The notes under the pieces: generated by a model
Databases searched by the model: none
What the model saw: the letters and a program-made list of their open reading frames with translations, nothing else
What the model was told of the DNA's origin: nothing
NCBI GenBank assembly: GCA_039029135.1
Contig: JBCCGT010000018.1
Span: forward strand, 1-64,000
DNA length: 64,000 nucleotides
Reading direction: 5' to 3'
Source of the DNA: JALZVT01 sp039029135
GTDB lineage: Bacteria; Pseudomonadota; Gammaproteobacteria; Pseudomonadales; Azotimanducaceae
Program-made: the position numbers and the translations under genes
Shown here: piece after piece, positions 43,632-52,847 of the stretch
How the letters are laid out: every line of letters starts with the position of its first letter
Position numbering within the stretch: the first letter of the stretch is position 1

Positions 43632-44503
43632 TCGACGTTCTGCACCTGTTCGCGAATCTGTTCGATGGCGAGCTTCAGATCGACGGCGCGGGCCGCCGAG
43701 GTTGCGGCGATCGCCTTGCTGGCTAGTGTATTGGCCTCGCGATTGAGCTCCTGGGTGAGGAAATCGAGTCGCCGCCCGTGTGGTCCCGGCGCGTCCAGCG
43801 CGCGGCGCGCCTCGACGACGTGGGTGCGCAGCCGGTCCAGCTCCTCGGCCACGTCGGCGCGGCCCGCGGCCATCACGACTTCCTGCGCCAGGCGGTCGGG
43901 TGGCACCTCGATCGACAGCCGAACCACGCGCTCGCGCAGGCGCTTTTCCAGGGCAGGCACGACTTCGCTGGCGAGCAGCTCGAGCGCCGTGGTCAGGCGA
44001 TCGATCTCATCCAGTCGGCTCGCGATGGTTTCTCGCAGCGCCTCGCCCTCGCGGGCGCGGCTGCCGGCAAGCTGTTCGAGCGCGGCCTCGAAGGCCGCCA
44101 GCAGCAGGCCGTCGGTCTCCTCGCTGGCGCTCGTGTCATCGATCACCACGCCGGGCCAGCGCAGCAGCTCCAGCGGATCGAGCGCGCCGAATTCCGGCGC
44201 GTCCCGTCGGATCTGTTCGACCGTCGCCAGGAGTTGCAGCAGCACGGGCCGATCGATCTCGAGCTGTGCCTTGTTGCGATTGCTGGTGAGCTTTAGCGTC
44301 GCGTCCAGCTTGCCGCGGCGGATCGACCGGCGTACGGCCTCGCGGGCGCCGAACTCCAGATGTCGCGCGTCCTCCGGCAGGTGAATGCTGACGTCCAGAA
44401 AGCGGTGGTTGACGGTGCGCAGCTCCCACACGGCGCTGCCCACCGGTGTGTCCACCTGGTGGCGCGCGTAGGCGGTCATGCTGAAGAGATGGTTGTTTTT
44501 CAT
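43628..44503 (-). CDS. yicC: YicC family endoribonuclease
   Basis: 291 residues. N-terminal SMTAYARHQ and ELRTVNHRFLDVSIHLPE; C-terminal DUF1732 segment GRRLDFLTQELNREANTLASK. E. coli YicC is an RNase acting on the RyhB sRNA; the name is kept for the family. First gene of the yicC-gmk-rpoZ-spoT-recG string and divergent from rph. Confidence 0.95.
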   Translation of the reverse strand: MKNNHLFSMTAYARHQVDTPVGSAVWELRTVNHRFLDVSIHLPEDARHLEFGAREAVRRSIRRGKLDATLKLTSNRNKAQLEIDRPVLLQLLATVEQIRRDAPEFGALDPLELLRWPGVVIDDTSASEETDGLLLAAFEAALEQLAGSRAREGEALRETIASRLDEIDRLTTALELLASEVVPALEKRLRERVVRLSIEVPPDRLAQEVVMAAGRADVAEELDRLRTHVVEARRALDAPGPHGRRLDFLTQELNREANTLASKAIAATSAARAVDLKLAIEQIREQVQNVE

Positions 44504-44674
44504 AGCTCGCGCGAGTGTAGCAGTATCCGTCGCCGCGCTCTGACGGCGCGCGAGCGCGCCGCGGCTCCCCGCATGGCCTGCAGGACTGCTCCGGTTGTCT
44601 CCTTGATGCTGCGGATCAACTGGCGGTCATTCAACCCGCTGCGCCGAGCTGGAAAGGGCGCACGGCGACACGCG

Positions 44675-44680
44675 TATAAT
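44675..44680 (+). promoter_or_regulatory. Consensus -10 of the rph-pyrE promoter
   Basis: A perfect TATAAT in the yicC-rph intergenic region, 53 bases before the rph ATG. No good -35 at 16-18 bases (the best is GAAAGG), so activity may need an activator or be set by an extended leader. Confidence 0.5.
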
Positions 44681-44687
44681 CCCCGCG

Positions 44688-44714
44688 CACCCGCGCGGCG
44701 TCTCTGCGCGGGTG
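44688..44714 (+). other. 5' leader hairpin of rph-pyrE
   Basis: CACCCGCGC (44688-44696), 9-base loop, GCGCGGGTG (44706-44714), a perfect 9-bp GC stem just after the -10 and about 10 bases before the GGAG Shine-Dalgarno. It could affect initiation or start-site choice. There is no T-run, so it is not a classic attenuator. Confidence 0.5.
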
Positions 44715-44732
44715 AAAGCAACGGAGATCTGT

Positions 44733-45488
44733 ATGAGTGCTGGATCCAGCGACACCCCCGATACCCCTGTTGTCTCGGCGGCCGCTATCCCACGTCCCAG
44801 TGGCCGCGCCGCTGATGAGCTGCGTGCCGTGCGCTTCACGCCCGGCTTCACGAGCCACGCGGCGGGATCGGTGCTGGTCGAGTTCGGCGGCACGCGCGTG
44901 CTGTGCACGGCCAGCGTCGAGGAACGCGTGCCACCCTTTCTGCGCGGCAAGGGCGTGGGCTGGGTCACGGCCGAATACGGCATGCTGCCCGGGTCGACCC
45001 ATACACGCGTCGATCGCGAGGCCGCGCGCGGCAAACAGAGTGGCCGCACCGTCGAGATCCAGCGGCTGATCGGTCGGTCGCTGCGTGCCGCCGTCGACAT
45101 GCAGGCGCTGGGTGAGCGTACCGTACGCATCGACTGCGACGTGCTGCAGGCCGACGGCGGTACCCGCACCGCGTCGATCACCGGGGGCTGCGTCGCGCTT
45201 GGGCTGGCCCTGCAAAAGGTCGGCGTTCAGGTCGCATTCACCCAGCTTGTGGCATCTGTATCCGTGGGCATCTGGCAGGGACAGCCGGTGCTCGATCTGG
45301 ACTATGCGGAGGACTCGAACGCGGGCACCGATATGAACGTGGTGATGGTTGCCGACGGCGGCTTCATCGAGATTCAGGGCACCGCCGAGCAGGCGCCCTT
45401 TCAGGATGCGGAGCTGACCGCTCTGCTCGGTCTGGCTCGGGGCGGAATAGCGACGTTGTTCGCGGCCCAGCGGGAGGCTTTGGCGTGA
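44733..45488 (+). CDS. rph: Ribonuclease PH
   Basis: 251 residues from the ATG at 44733 (GGAG 6 bases before; a GTG 7 codons upstream is less likely). Core motifs RPSGRAADELRAVRFTPGFT, SHAAGSVLVEFGGTRVLCTAS, GWVTAEYGMLPGSTHTR, GRSLRAAVDM, IDCDVLQADGGTRTASITG. Phosphorolytic 3'-5' exoribonuclease that trims tRNA precursors. The ~20 N-terminal residues are an extra disordered tail. It overlaps pyrE (GTGA), as the two are linked in many gammaproteobacteria. Confidence 0.96.
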   Translation: MSAGSSDTPDTPVVSAAAIPRPSGRAADELRAVRFTPGFTSHAAGSVLVEFGGTRVLCTASVEERVPPFLRGKGVGWVTAEYGMLPGSTHTRVDREAARGKQSGRTVEIQRLIGRSLRAAVDMQALGERTVRIDCDVLQADGGTRTASITGGCVALGLALQKVGVQVAFTQLVASVSVGIWQGQPVLDLDYAEDSNAGTDMNVVMVADGGFIEIQGTAEQAPFQDAELTALLGLARGGIATLFAAQREALA

Positions 45489-46180
45489 CGACGCCGCCGG
45501 AAGTGCGGGCGGACGTGCGCGCTGGGATCGCGCGGGATTTCGTTCGCTGGGCGCTTGCCCAGCAGGTACTGCAGTTTGGCGAATTCGAGCTCAAGTCGGG
45601 GCGCCGCAGCCCGTACTTCTTCAACATGGGCATGATTCGCGATGCCGCCGGACTCGCGAGTCTCGGCGAGGCCTACGCCGACGCGCTGGCCGTGCAGGAC
45701 TGGCAGCCCGACGTGGTCTTCGGCCCCGCGTACAAGGGCATTCCGATCGCGGTCGCCGCGGCGACGGCGCTGGTGCAGCGGGGCGGGCCGAATCTTGGCG
45801 TGGCCTACAACCGCAAGGAGGCCAAGACCCACGGCGAAGGTGGCGCCCTGGTGGGCGCTGCGCTTGAAGGCCAGCGGGTGGCGATTCTTGATGATGTGCT
45901 GACGGCGGGCACGGCGGTGCGCGAGGCGCTCGCCATCGTGCGCGCGGCGGGCGGCATTCCGGTTGGTGTGCTGATCGCACTCGACCGTCGCGAGCGGCTG
46001 GAGGGCGGCGTTACGGCCGTCGAGGCGCTCGGCACGGAAGCCGGGTTGGCGGTCGCCAGCATCGCCACGATAGAGGATGTGATCCGTGTCCTTGACGACG
46101 GGCAGGGTCATTCGGAAGCTTTACAGTCATTGAGCGACTACCATAGCGAGCACTGCGTCGCACTGACGACGGCCGAGTAG
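45485..46180 (+). CDS. pyrE: Orotate phosphoribosyltransferase
   Basis: 231 residues, GTG start overlapping the rph stop. PRPP-binding motif VAILDDVLTAGTAVREAL, orotate site ELKSGRRSPYFFNMG, catalytic loop KEAKTHGEGGALVGA. Converts orotate plus PRPP to OMP in pyrimidine synthesis. Because it overlaps rph, the intercistronic pyrE attenuator known from E. coli cannot exist here. A C-terminal tail of ~18 residues (SDYHSEHCVALTTAE) is slightly longer than usual. Confidence 0.96.
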   Translation: MTTPPEVRADVRAGIARDFVRWALAQQVLQFGEFELKSGRRSPYFFNMGMIRDAAGLASLGEAYADALAVQDWQPDVVFGPAYKGIPIAVAAATALVQRGGPNLGVAYNRKEAKTHGEGGALVGAALEGQRVAILDDVLTAGTAVREALAIVRAAGGIPVGVLIALDRRERLEGGVTAVEALGTEAGLAVASIATIEDVIRVLDDGQGHSEALQSLSDYHSEHCVALTTAE

Positions 46181-46283
46181 CCGCCGGCCCCCAGACCGCG
46201 AAATAGGCCGTTATGCGGAGCGGTCACTGGACCGGTCAATAGCTGGCCGCGATGGCTGATTTGAACTGGAGATCATTGGATCG

Positions 46284-46910
46284 ATGCGCAAGGACTGGAT
46301 GCAGCTGAAAACGATGTTCATTGCGGGCGGCGCGCTGCTGCTGACGCTCGCCCCGCTGACGGCTTCTGCGGCGCAGCTGTTTCGATACAAGGACACCCAG
46401 GGTAGCTGGGTGATTGCGAGCTCGGTGCCGGCGGAACGCGTTCCCCACGGCTATCACGTGCTCGATGCCACGGGTCGGGTGGTTAAGACCGTCGCCCCCC
46501 AGCCGTCGGAAGAGGAACGCGAGGCGTTCAATCGCGCCAAGGCCGAGCGCGCGGAACGCGAAGCGGCGGAGCGCCGGGTTAATCTGCTGTATGGATCCGA
46601 AGAAGACATCGACCACGCGCTGAGCATGGCGCTGCAGTCGATCGACACGACGATCGAAAACACCCGCGCGAACATTCTGCACCTCGAGAGCCAGCGATCG
46701 CGGCTCGAGGGTCAGGCCGCGCGCATCGAACGCGCGGGCAACACGGTGCCCGAGAAGATCCTCAACAGCATCGCGACGATGAACGACCAGCTCCGAACGC
46801 TCGAGCGTGAAGTCGAGAAACGCGTGGAAGAAAAGGAAGTCGAGCGCGAGCGACACGCTGCCGATCGGGAAGTCTTCCGCAGCCTGCGCATGGCACGTGT
46901 CAGCGGCTAG
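46284..46910 (+). CDS. Exported DUF4124-like protein with coiled coil
   Basis: 208 residues. Signal peptide (MFIAGGALLLTLAPLTASAA), then a DUF4124-type segment (QLFRYKDTQGSWVIASSVPAE) and a long charged helix (residues ~75-200) with heptads, e.g. LESQRSRLEGQAARIERAG and LRTLEREVEKRVEEKEVE. DUF4124 proteins are small periplasmic proteins of unknown role. It is converging with slmA; three 23-bp hairpin repeats start at its stop codon. Confidence 0.8.
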   Translation: MRKDWMQLKTMFIAGGALLLTLAPLTASAAQLFRYKDTQGSWVIASSVPAERVPHGYHVLDATGRVVKTVAPQPSEEEREAFNRAKAERAEREAAERRVNLLYGSEEDIDHALSMALQSIDTTIENTRANILHLESQRSRLEGQAARIERAGNTVPEKILNSIATMNDQLRTLEREVEKRVEEKEVERERHAADREVFRSLRMARVSG

Positions 46911-46969
46911 AAGTCGCTACCCCCAGCGGCTGAGCGCCGCCCTTTTCAGCGGCTGAGAGCCGCTATTCC
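46901..46969. repeat. Three 23-bp tandem hairpin repeats at gene ends
   Basis: CAGCGGCT starts at 46901, 46924 and 46947, exactly 23 bases apart. Each copy can fold; the third is AGCGGCT-GAG-AGCCGCT, a perfect 7-bp stem, the second is followed by CTTTTC. The first contains the TAG of the upstream gene. Their place between converging genes suggests tandem terminators. Confidence 0.6.
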
Positions 46970-47046
46970 CAAGCCACTGATCCAAAGCGATTGCGCCCCG
47001 CGCATCTCGGTTACGTCCGGCGGTGCAGCCCGTCAGTCCCAAAGTG

Positions 47047-47631
47047 TCAGGCCGTCAGCGACCGCGCCAGGATCTGCCACTGGATCTGCCAGGCATCGGT
47101 TGGGCGGGACTTAAAATCTGAGCGTACGAACTGCAGAATCCGCCCCTCGGCCGCGCTGAGCATCAGGTTGGCGATATCGTTCGGTCCATACTGCGAACGC
47201 TCGGTGCGGACCGCCTGCGCCTCGCGAATGACCTGACGCAGCTGTGTTTCTAGGCGCTCGAATAGCTGCCGCACGCGGGTGCGCAGGCGCTCGGTCTCAC
47301 CCATGAGCGCATCGCCGACGAACAGCCGGCCAAAACCCGGATTGCGCTCGACGAAGGTCAGCACCAGGGTCGTGATGTGGTAGCAGCGCCGCTCGACCTC
47401 GGTCTCGTCCACCAAAACCCGAGTGATCAGCGGAAACATCGTGTCTTCGGCGAACTCCAGCAGGCCGTCGATCATCTTGGCCTTGCTGGGGAAATGGCGG
47501 TACAGGGCGGCCTCCGAAACGCCCACCTCTGCCGCCAGGCTCGCGGTGGTGATGCGGCCGCCGGGCTGTTCCTCCAGCATGCGCAGGAAAGCCTCCAGGA
47601 TCTGTCGCTTTCGGTCGCGGCGCTCAGGCAT
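47047..47631 (-). CDS. slmA: Nucleoid occlusion factor SlmA (TetR family)
   Basis: 194 residues. N-terminal helix-turn-helix RITTASLAAEVGVSEAALYR then HFPSKAKMIDGLLEF, a close match to SlmA, plus the C-terminal SlmA region with FVERNPGFGRLFVGDALMGE and QIQWQILARSL. DNA-bound SlmA blocks FtsZ rings over the nucleoid. It overlaps argB by 8 bases. SlmA binding sites are chromosome-wide and none was looked for here. Confidence 0.95.
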   Translation of the reverse strand: MPERRDRKRQILEAFLRMLEEQPGGRITTASLAAEVGVSEAALYRHFPSKAKMIDGLLEFAEDTMFPLITRVLVDETEVERRCYHITTLVLTFVERNPGFGRLFVGDALMGETERLRTRVRQLFERLETQLRQVIREAQAVRTERSQYGPNDIANLMLSAAEGRILQFVRSDFKSRPTDAWQIQWQILARSLTA

Positions 47632-48568
47632 TGTCGTCCCTTATGACTTCACTCGATGCGTCGCTGACGATTTGGGTGCCGACGCCGGCGTCCGTCAGCA
47701 GCTCGAGCAGCAGGGCGTGGGGCACCGTCCCATCGATGATCGTGGCCGTTTTCACGCCGCTCTCCACGGCCTCTACCGCGCACTGGGTCTTTGGCAGCAT
47801 GCCTCCCTTGATAACCCCGTCAGCGGCGAGCCTGGCAATGCCCGCCGGGGTCACGCCGGTCACCGTCTGGCCCGACGCGTCGAGAATGCCCGGCGTGTCG
47901 GTGAGTAACAGCAGCTTTTCGGCGCCGATACAGCTCGCGATCTTGCCCGCGACGATGTCGGCGTTGATGTTGTAGGCCGTTCCGTCTTCGCCGACGCCGA
48001 TTGGCGCAACGATGGGGACGAAACCGCCGCCGACCAAGTTGTCGAGGATCTCGGCGTTGACCTTGGCCACTTCCCCAACGTGGCCGATGTCGATGATGGC
48101 CGAGCTGGTCGCGGCGGCTTCCGGGTCGCGTACCTTTAGTCTGTTCGCGAGGATCAGCCCGCCGTCCTTGCCCGTTACGCCGACCGCGCGTCCGCCCTGG
48201 GCGTTGATGTTGCTGACGATTTCCTGGTTGACCAGGCCACCCAGCACCATCTCGACGACGTCCATGGTGGCCTCGTCGGTGACGCGCATGCCGCCGACGA
48301 ACCGCGTGGGAATATTCAGTTTGGTCAGCAGCGCTCCGATCTGCGGACCCCCGCCGTGCACGATCAGCGGATTGATGCCCACCAGCTTCAGCATCACGAT
48401 GTCGCGTGCGAACGTGCGCTTCAGTTCGTCGTCGACCATCGCGTGGCCGCCATACTTGATGACGACGGTTGAGCCGTGAAAACGCTGGATATAGGGCAGC
48501 GCCTCGATCAGTACCCGCGCGGTGTCCGCCGGTGTGGCAGTGTCGCGTGAGTGGGGCTCGCTGGGCAT
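47624..48568 (-). CDS. argB: Acetylglutamate kinase
   Basis: 314 residues. VVIKYGGHAMVDDELK (ATP phosphates), LIVHGGGPQIG (substrate), MVLGGLVNQEIV, NINADIVAGKIAS, LLLLTDTPGI and GGMLPKTQCAVEAVESGV. It catalyses step two of arginine synthesis. The long N-terminal arm (about 20 residues before VLIEALPYI) is seen in arginine-sensitive hexameric enzymes. Upstream is the algC gene, 127 bases away, in the same orientation. Confidence 0.97.
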   Translation of the reverse strand: MPSEPHSRDTATPADTARVLIEALPYIQRFHGSTVVIKYGGHAMVDDELKRTFARDIVMLKLVGINPLIVHGGGPQIGALLTKLNIPTRFVGGMRVTDEATMDVVEMVLGGLVNQEIVSNINAQGGRAVGVTGKDGGLILANRLKVRDPEAAATSSAIIDIGHVGEVAKVNAEILDNLVGGGFVPIVAPIGVGEDGTAYNINADIVAGKIASCIGAEKLLLLTDTPGILDASGQTVTGVTPAGIARLAADGVIKGGMLPKTQCAVEAVESGVKTATIIDGTVPHALLLELLTDAGVGTQIVSDASSEVIRDDNA

Positions 48569-48695
48569 GGGCGCACAATCTCTCCTGTAAGGGTGCGCCA
48601 GTGTAAGCCACGCCGCCGAATTGCGTATGCGAAAAATGCGCGGTGCGTGTTGCGGCGAAGCGGCCCGTACCCTCGATGCCCGCCGGGGGGAGGGG

Positions 48696-51269
48696 TTAGA
48701 ACGTCAGGCTTGAGTCGACGGCCGCGAGCTGAGATCGGAACACGGTTTGCACCACCTGGAGGCTGGATTCGGTATCGGCCTCAAAACGCAGCGTCAGCTT
48801 CGGTGCCGTGTTCGAGGCGCGCAGGAGTCCCCAGCCGTATTCGAAGTCGACGCGCACGCCGTCTATGTCAGTGACCGTGCCGGCGCCCCAGTCGCCGTTG
48901 TCGCGAAAGCGCTCGACGATATCGAACTTCTCTGCGTCGGTTGTGTCGATGGTGATTTCATCGGTGCTCACACTTTGGGGCAGCGCGGCGAACAGCTCTG
49001 CGGGACGCTCGGCGTCTGCGGCGAGTATCTCGAGCAGCCGCGCTGCGGCGTAGAGCGCGTCGTCGAATCCATACCAGCGTTCCCCGAACGCGATGTGGCC
49101 GCTGAATTCACCCGCCAGCAGCGCGCCGGTCTCTTTGAGTTTCGCCTTCATGTGCGCGTGGCCGGTCTTCCACATGACGGGGCGGCCCCCGTTCTCGGCG
49201 ACCAGTGTGTTCAGGTGCCTCGAACACTTCACGTCGAAGATCACGTCGGCGCCCGGATTGCGGCTGACGATGTCGCGGGCGAACAGCATGAGCAGGCGGT
49301 CTGCCGGCACGATTTCGCCGCGGTCGGTGACCACGCCGAGGCGGTCGCCGTCGCCGTCGAAGGCCAGGCCCAGATCCGCCTGCTCGGCCTCGACGACTGT
49401 CACGAGATCCTCAAGGTTGGCGGGGACCGCTGGATCCGGGTGATGGTTTGGGAAGTTGCCGTCGACGTCGCAGTACAGGGGGATGACCTCGCAGCCCAGC
49501 GCCGTCAGCAGTGCTGGCGCGAAGTCGCCGGCGACGCCGTTGCCGCAGTCGACGACGACTTTCAGCGACTGCGCCAGCGCGATGTCCGAGCTGATCCGGT
49601 CGATGTAGTCCGCGTCGATGCTGATCGCGGTGATGTCGCCCGGCGTGTCGCTCTCTTCGCTCAAATCGTTGTCGACCAGGCGCCGGTGCAGCGCCTGGAT
49701 GCGCTCTTCGGCGAGCGTGTCGCCGCGGAGCATCAGCTTGAAGCCGTTGTACTCGGGAGGATTGTGCGAGCCGGTGACCATGATGCCGTTGCCACTGCCC
49801 ATGACCTGCGAAGCGAAGTACAGCATCGGCGTCGCGACCTGGCCCACGTCCATGACCGTCAGGCCGCCCTCGCTGAGGCCGCGACAGAGGTTCACCGCGA
49901 GGGCGGTGCTCGTCAGGCGGCCGTCGCGGCCGACCATGACGGTGCCGGGCGCGTCGTCCTGCGCGCCGTCGAGATACTCGGAGGCATAGGCGCGACCGAG
50001 CCAGTACGCCACCTCGTCCGATAGGGTCTTGCCGACGACGCCGCGCACGTCGTAGGCGCGAAAAATGGTTGGATCAAGCGACATGCCCATGTCGACCGGC
50101 GACGCGCCCTCGGACACGTCGATGCCGAAGTTGTCGTCGGGCAGCATCGCGGGAGTGATCCCCAGGCCGTCTTCTTCCTCGACTGCCGGTTCGGTGAGGG
50201 CCGCGTTGGTCTCGGCGGCGGTCGATTCGCCGGCTTCGGCCGGATCTGCATTGACCTTTGCGGGTACGGCTGCGGGGGGTTCTGCTTCGGCGGCGCGCGC
50301 CGCAGCCTTGCCGCCGCTTGCTTCGTGCACGCGGCCGGCCAGATCCTGAAATAGCTGCAGCCGATAGCGGTCGGGCACGCTTGCGCGTCCGCGCAGCAGT
50401 TTGCTTGCCTGGTCGCCGAGGAGTCGGGCGTCCGCGGTCAGGCTGGCCTGCAGACGCATGTAGGCGATCGCGATGCCCGCGAGCAGACCGACGACGCCGA
50501 TCCCCGCAGGCAGCGCGAGGTCGAGCGGCGCGGTCACCGCGGCACCGCTGCCCGGCGCCACGACGATGCGCCAGCCGGGAATGTCCAGATCGCGGCTCGG
50601 CGCCGCCTCCCCCGGCTCGTCGCCGCTGCCGACGTCCAGCAGGATGTTCGGCGCGCCGCTCTCCATGGCCTGGTGGAGCTGCAGGCGGCCGTACAGCGCG
50701 GGGTCGTTTGCGCTGCCGCCCAATAGCCAGTCGAGGGCCATGCCGACGAACAGCACGCCCGCGGTGTCGCCCTCGTTTTCGATGGCGGCCGCCGCGAACA
50801 CGACACCCTTGGGCTTGACGGCGGCCTCCGGGCCGACGAAGGGCGCCTTTTCGGCGCGGCGGATCAGGTCCAGTGCGGCAAAGCTGATCGGCACTTCGGC
50901 GTCGCGGTCGACGGCCGCGCGTCCGGCCTGGATCACGTCGACCCGGCGCGCCAGCGGGAACGCGTTGTAGACGTCGCTGACAAGGCTCGCGCTGGCCCCG
51001 ACATCACCGCCGGCGGCGGCGCGCGCGGTGCCCGTATCCGCCATGCGCTGCAGGACGGTGCGCAGTTCGCGGTAGCGCGAATTGATGTTGGCCGCAACGA
51101 GGTCGACCTGATTGTTGGCGACCGTGCGGCCGACGCTGTCGTTGGCCTGGGCAAAGACCGAGAAATACAGCAGCGCGAAAGCACCCATCAGACCGGCCAG
51201 GCCGATGAGCGCTGCGGTCAGCGGAAATCTTGTCAGCTTGCCCGCCTTGCGTGGCTGCGAACGTGCCAA
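48696..51269 (-). CDS. algC: Phosphomannomutase/phosphoglucomutase with N-terminal membrane region
   Basis: 857 residues. I start at TTG (51269), which has GGGGAG 7 bases upstream; a GTG ten codons earlier lacks a ribosome site. Two membrane helices (TAALIGLAGLMGAFALLYF and AGIGVVGLLAGIAIAYM) bracket a ~200-residue periplasmic domain, followed by a Pro/Ala/Glu-rich linker. The mutase begins near residue 395: FRAYDVRGVVGKTLSDEVA, active-site Ser in VTGSHNPPEYNG, metal loop DGDGDRLGVV, sugar loop GEFSGHIAF, phosphate loop RASNTAPKL. Fusions like this occur in other Pseudomonas-type gammaproteobacteria. It interconverts sugar 6- and 1-phosphates for glycan precursors and may feed the nucleotidyltransferase of the polysaccharide island. 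Confidence 0.95.
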   Translation of the reverse strand: MARSQPRKAGKLTRFPLTAALIGLAGLMGAFALLYFSVFAQANDSVGRTVANNQVDLVAANINSRYRELRTVLQRMADTGTARAAAGGDVGASASLVSDVYNAFPLARRVDVIQAGRAAVDRDAEVPISFAALDLIRRAEKAPFVGPEAAVKPKGVVFAAAAIENEGDTAGVLFVGMALDWLLGGSANDPALYGRLQLHQAMESGAPNILLDVGSGDEPGEAAPSRDLDIPGWRIVVAPGSGAAVTAPLDLALPAGIGVVGLLAGIAIAYMRLQASLTADARLLGDQASKLLRGRASVPDRYRLQLFQDLAGRVHEASGGKAAARAAEAEPPAAVPAKVNADPAEAGESTAAETNAALTEPAVEEEDGLGITPAMLPDDNFGIDVSEGASPVDMGMSLDPTIFRAYDVRGVVGKTLSDEVAYWLGRAYASEYLDGAQDDAPGTVMVGRDGRLTSTALAVNLCRGLSEGGLTVMDVGQVATPMLYFASQVMGSGNGIMVTGSHNPPEYNGFKLMLRGDTLAEERIQALHRRLVDNDLSEESDTPGDITAISIDADYIDRISSDIALAQSLKVVVDCGNGVAGDFAPALLTALGCEVIPLYCDVDGNFPNHHPDPAVPANLEDLVTVVEAEQADLGLAFDGDGDRLGVVTDRGEIVPADRLLMLFARDIVSRNPGADVIFDVKCSRHLNTLVAENGGRPVMWKTGHAHMKAKLKETGALLAGEFSGHIAFGERWYGFDDALYAAARLLEILAADAERPAELFAALPQSVSTDEITIDTTDAEKFDIVERFRDNGDWGAGTVTDIDGVRVDFEYGWGLLRASNTAPKLTLRFEADTESSLQVVQTVFRSQLAAVDSSLTF

Positions 51270-51415
51270 AACGGCTCTCCCCTTATCGCGAGATCGCACC
51301 TATTGAGCGAGTGTTTAATCGTACGCCGGCACCACCGGGCTGGCTATGACACAGGCACGCTTTGCGAGGCGTTTGCAGAAGGGTTCGCCGGCCCTCGCGG
51401 CGGCGTGAGCGCGGC

Positions 51416-52669
51416 TCAGTCGGCGCTTAGAAAGAGCCGATGAACCTCCGTGAGCAGCGCGCTGGCGATGGCCGACTTGGGTGCCTTGGGCAGCGTCTGC
51501 TCGCCGTCTGCCCAGATGAGGGTCAGCGCGTTGTCTTCGCTGCGGAAGCCGATGGATGCATCCGCGACGTCGTTGAGCGCAATCAGATCCAGTCCCTTGC
51601 GAGCCCGCTTGGCGCGCGCGTGCGCCAGGCCGTCGTGGGTTTCTGCCGCGAACCCGACGGTCACGGGCCCGTCCTCCAGTCCGGCCACGGTCGCGACGAT
51701 GTCTGGGTTCTCGACCAGATCCAGCTGCATGCCATTGCGGCTCGCCTGATCGGTCTTCTTGATCTTCTGCTCGGCGATCGTTGCGACGCGGTAGTCCGCA
51801 ACGGCCGCGACCGCGATAAACAGATCGGTGCCCTGTTCGACCTCGGCCAGGACGGCGGCCAGCATGTCTGTGGCGCTCAGCACGTCGATGCGGCGCACCC
51901 CCTGCGGGCAATCGAGCGCGGTTGGTCCGCTGACGAGCGTGACGTTCGCGCCCATGCGCGCCGCGGCTGCAGCGAGGGCGTAGCCCTGACGCCCGGAGCT
52001 GCGATTGGAGATAAAGCGCACCGGGTCGATCGGTTCGCGGGTGGGCCCGGCCGTGATCAGGACCCTGCGGCCGGCGAGCAGCGGCGCGGTGGCCTCGAGC
52101 CCTTGGCCCAGCTGCTCGACGATCTCCGCGGGCTCCAGCATGCGGCCGGGACCGGTTTCTCCGCATGCCTGGGCACCGCTAGCCGGTCCCAGAATGATCG
52201 GCGTGCCCGCGGTCGCCGCGAGCGTCGCCAGATTGCGCTGGGTTCTGGGGTGCTGCCACATGCGGACGTTCATCGCCGGGGCGATATAGATGGGGGAGGT
52301 CGTCGCGAGACACAGGGTGCTCAGCAGATCGTCGGCGAGGCCCTGCGCCAGCTTCGCGATGCAGTTGGCCGTGGCCGGTGCGATCAGCACCGCATCGGCC
52401 CAGCGGGCCAGTTCGATGTGTCCCATGGCCGCCTCCGCCGCGGCGTCCCAAAGATCGGTGCGTACCGCAGCGCCGGCCACCGCTTGCAGGCTGGTGGCGG
52501 TGACAAATTGATGCGCCGAGCGAGTCATGACCACCTGGACGTCGGCACCGGCGGCGCGCAGGCGCCGGACGAGATCGGGCGTCTTGTAGGCCGCGATGCC
52601 GCCGCTGATTCCCAGCAGTATGCGTTTGCCGCTGAGATCGGCGCTTGGGGGTTCGGGCGTGTCGGTCAT
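51416..52669 (-). CDS. coaBC: Bifunctional phosphopantothenoylcysteine decarboxylase/synthetase
   Basis: 417 residues. CoaC half: ILLGISGGIAAYKTPDLVRR, active-site His in HIELARWAD, PAMNVRMWQHP, and the substrate flap Cys in SGAQACGETGPGRM. CoaB half: VLITAGPTREPIDPVRFISN, SSGRQGYALA, AVADYR, and QKIKK. It makes 4'-phosphopantetheine for CoA. In most gammaproteobacteria dut follows; here 146 bases separate it from algC and dut is absent. Confidence 0.97.
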   Translation of the reverse strand: MTDTPEPPSADLSGKRILLGISGGIAAYKTPDLVRRLRAAGADVQVVMTRSAHQFVTATSLQAVAGAAVRTDLWDAAAEAAMGHIELARWADAVLIAPATANCIAKLAQGLADDLLSTLCLATTSPIYIAPAMNVRMWQHPRTQRNLATLAATAGTPIILGPASGAQACGETGPGRMLEPAEIVEQLGQGLEATAPLLAGRRVLITAGPTREPIDPVRFISNRSSGRQGYALAAAAARMGANVTLVSGPTALDCPQGVRRIDVLSATDMLAAVLAEVEQGTDLFIAVAAVADYRVATIAEQKIKKTDQASRNGMQLDLVENPDIVATVAGLEDGPVTVGFAAETHDGLAHARAKRARKGLDLIALNDVADASIGFRSEDNALTLIWADGEQTLPKAPKSAIASALLTEVHRLFLSAD

Positions 52670-52847
52670 CTAGTGGGTTCGGTCTGGTTGCGGATTCAGC
52701 GGTGGGACAGCGCCGGCGACCGGCGGACAGCGCGACTTTACCATCCCCGGTGTCGTCGTCCGTGGCCCATGCGGGCGGTCCCGTAAGGGGGGCGCGCCTC
52801 TGGAGTGGCTCGCGGCGGCCGGCGAGGAGATTGTCGCACAGGGATGG

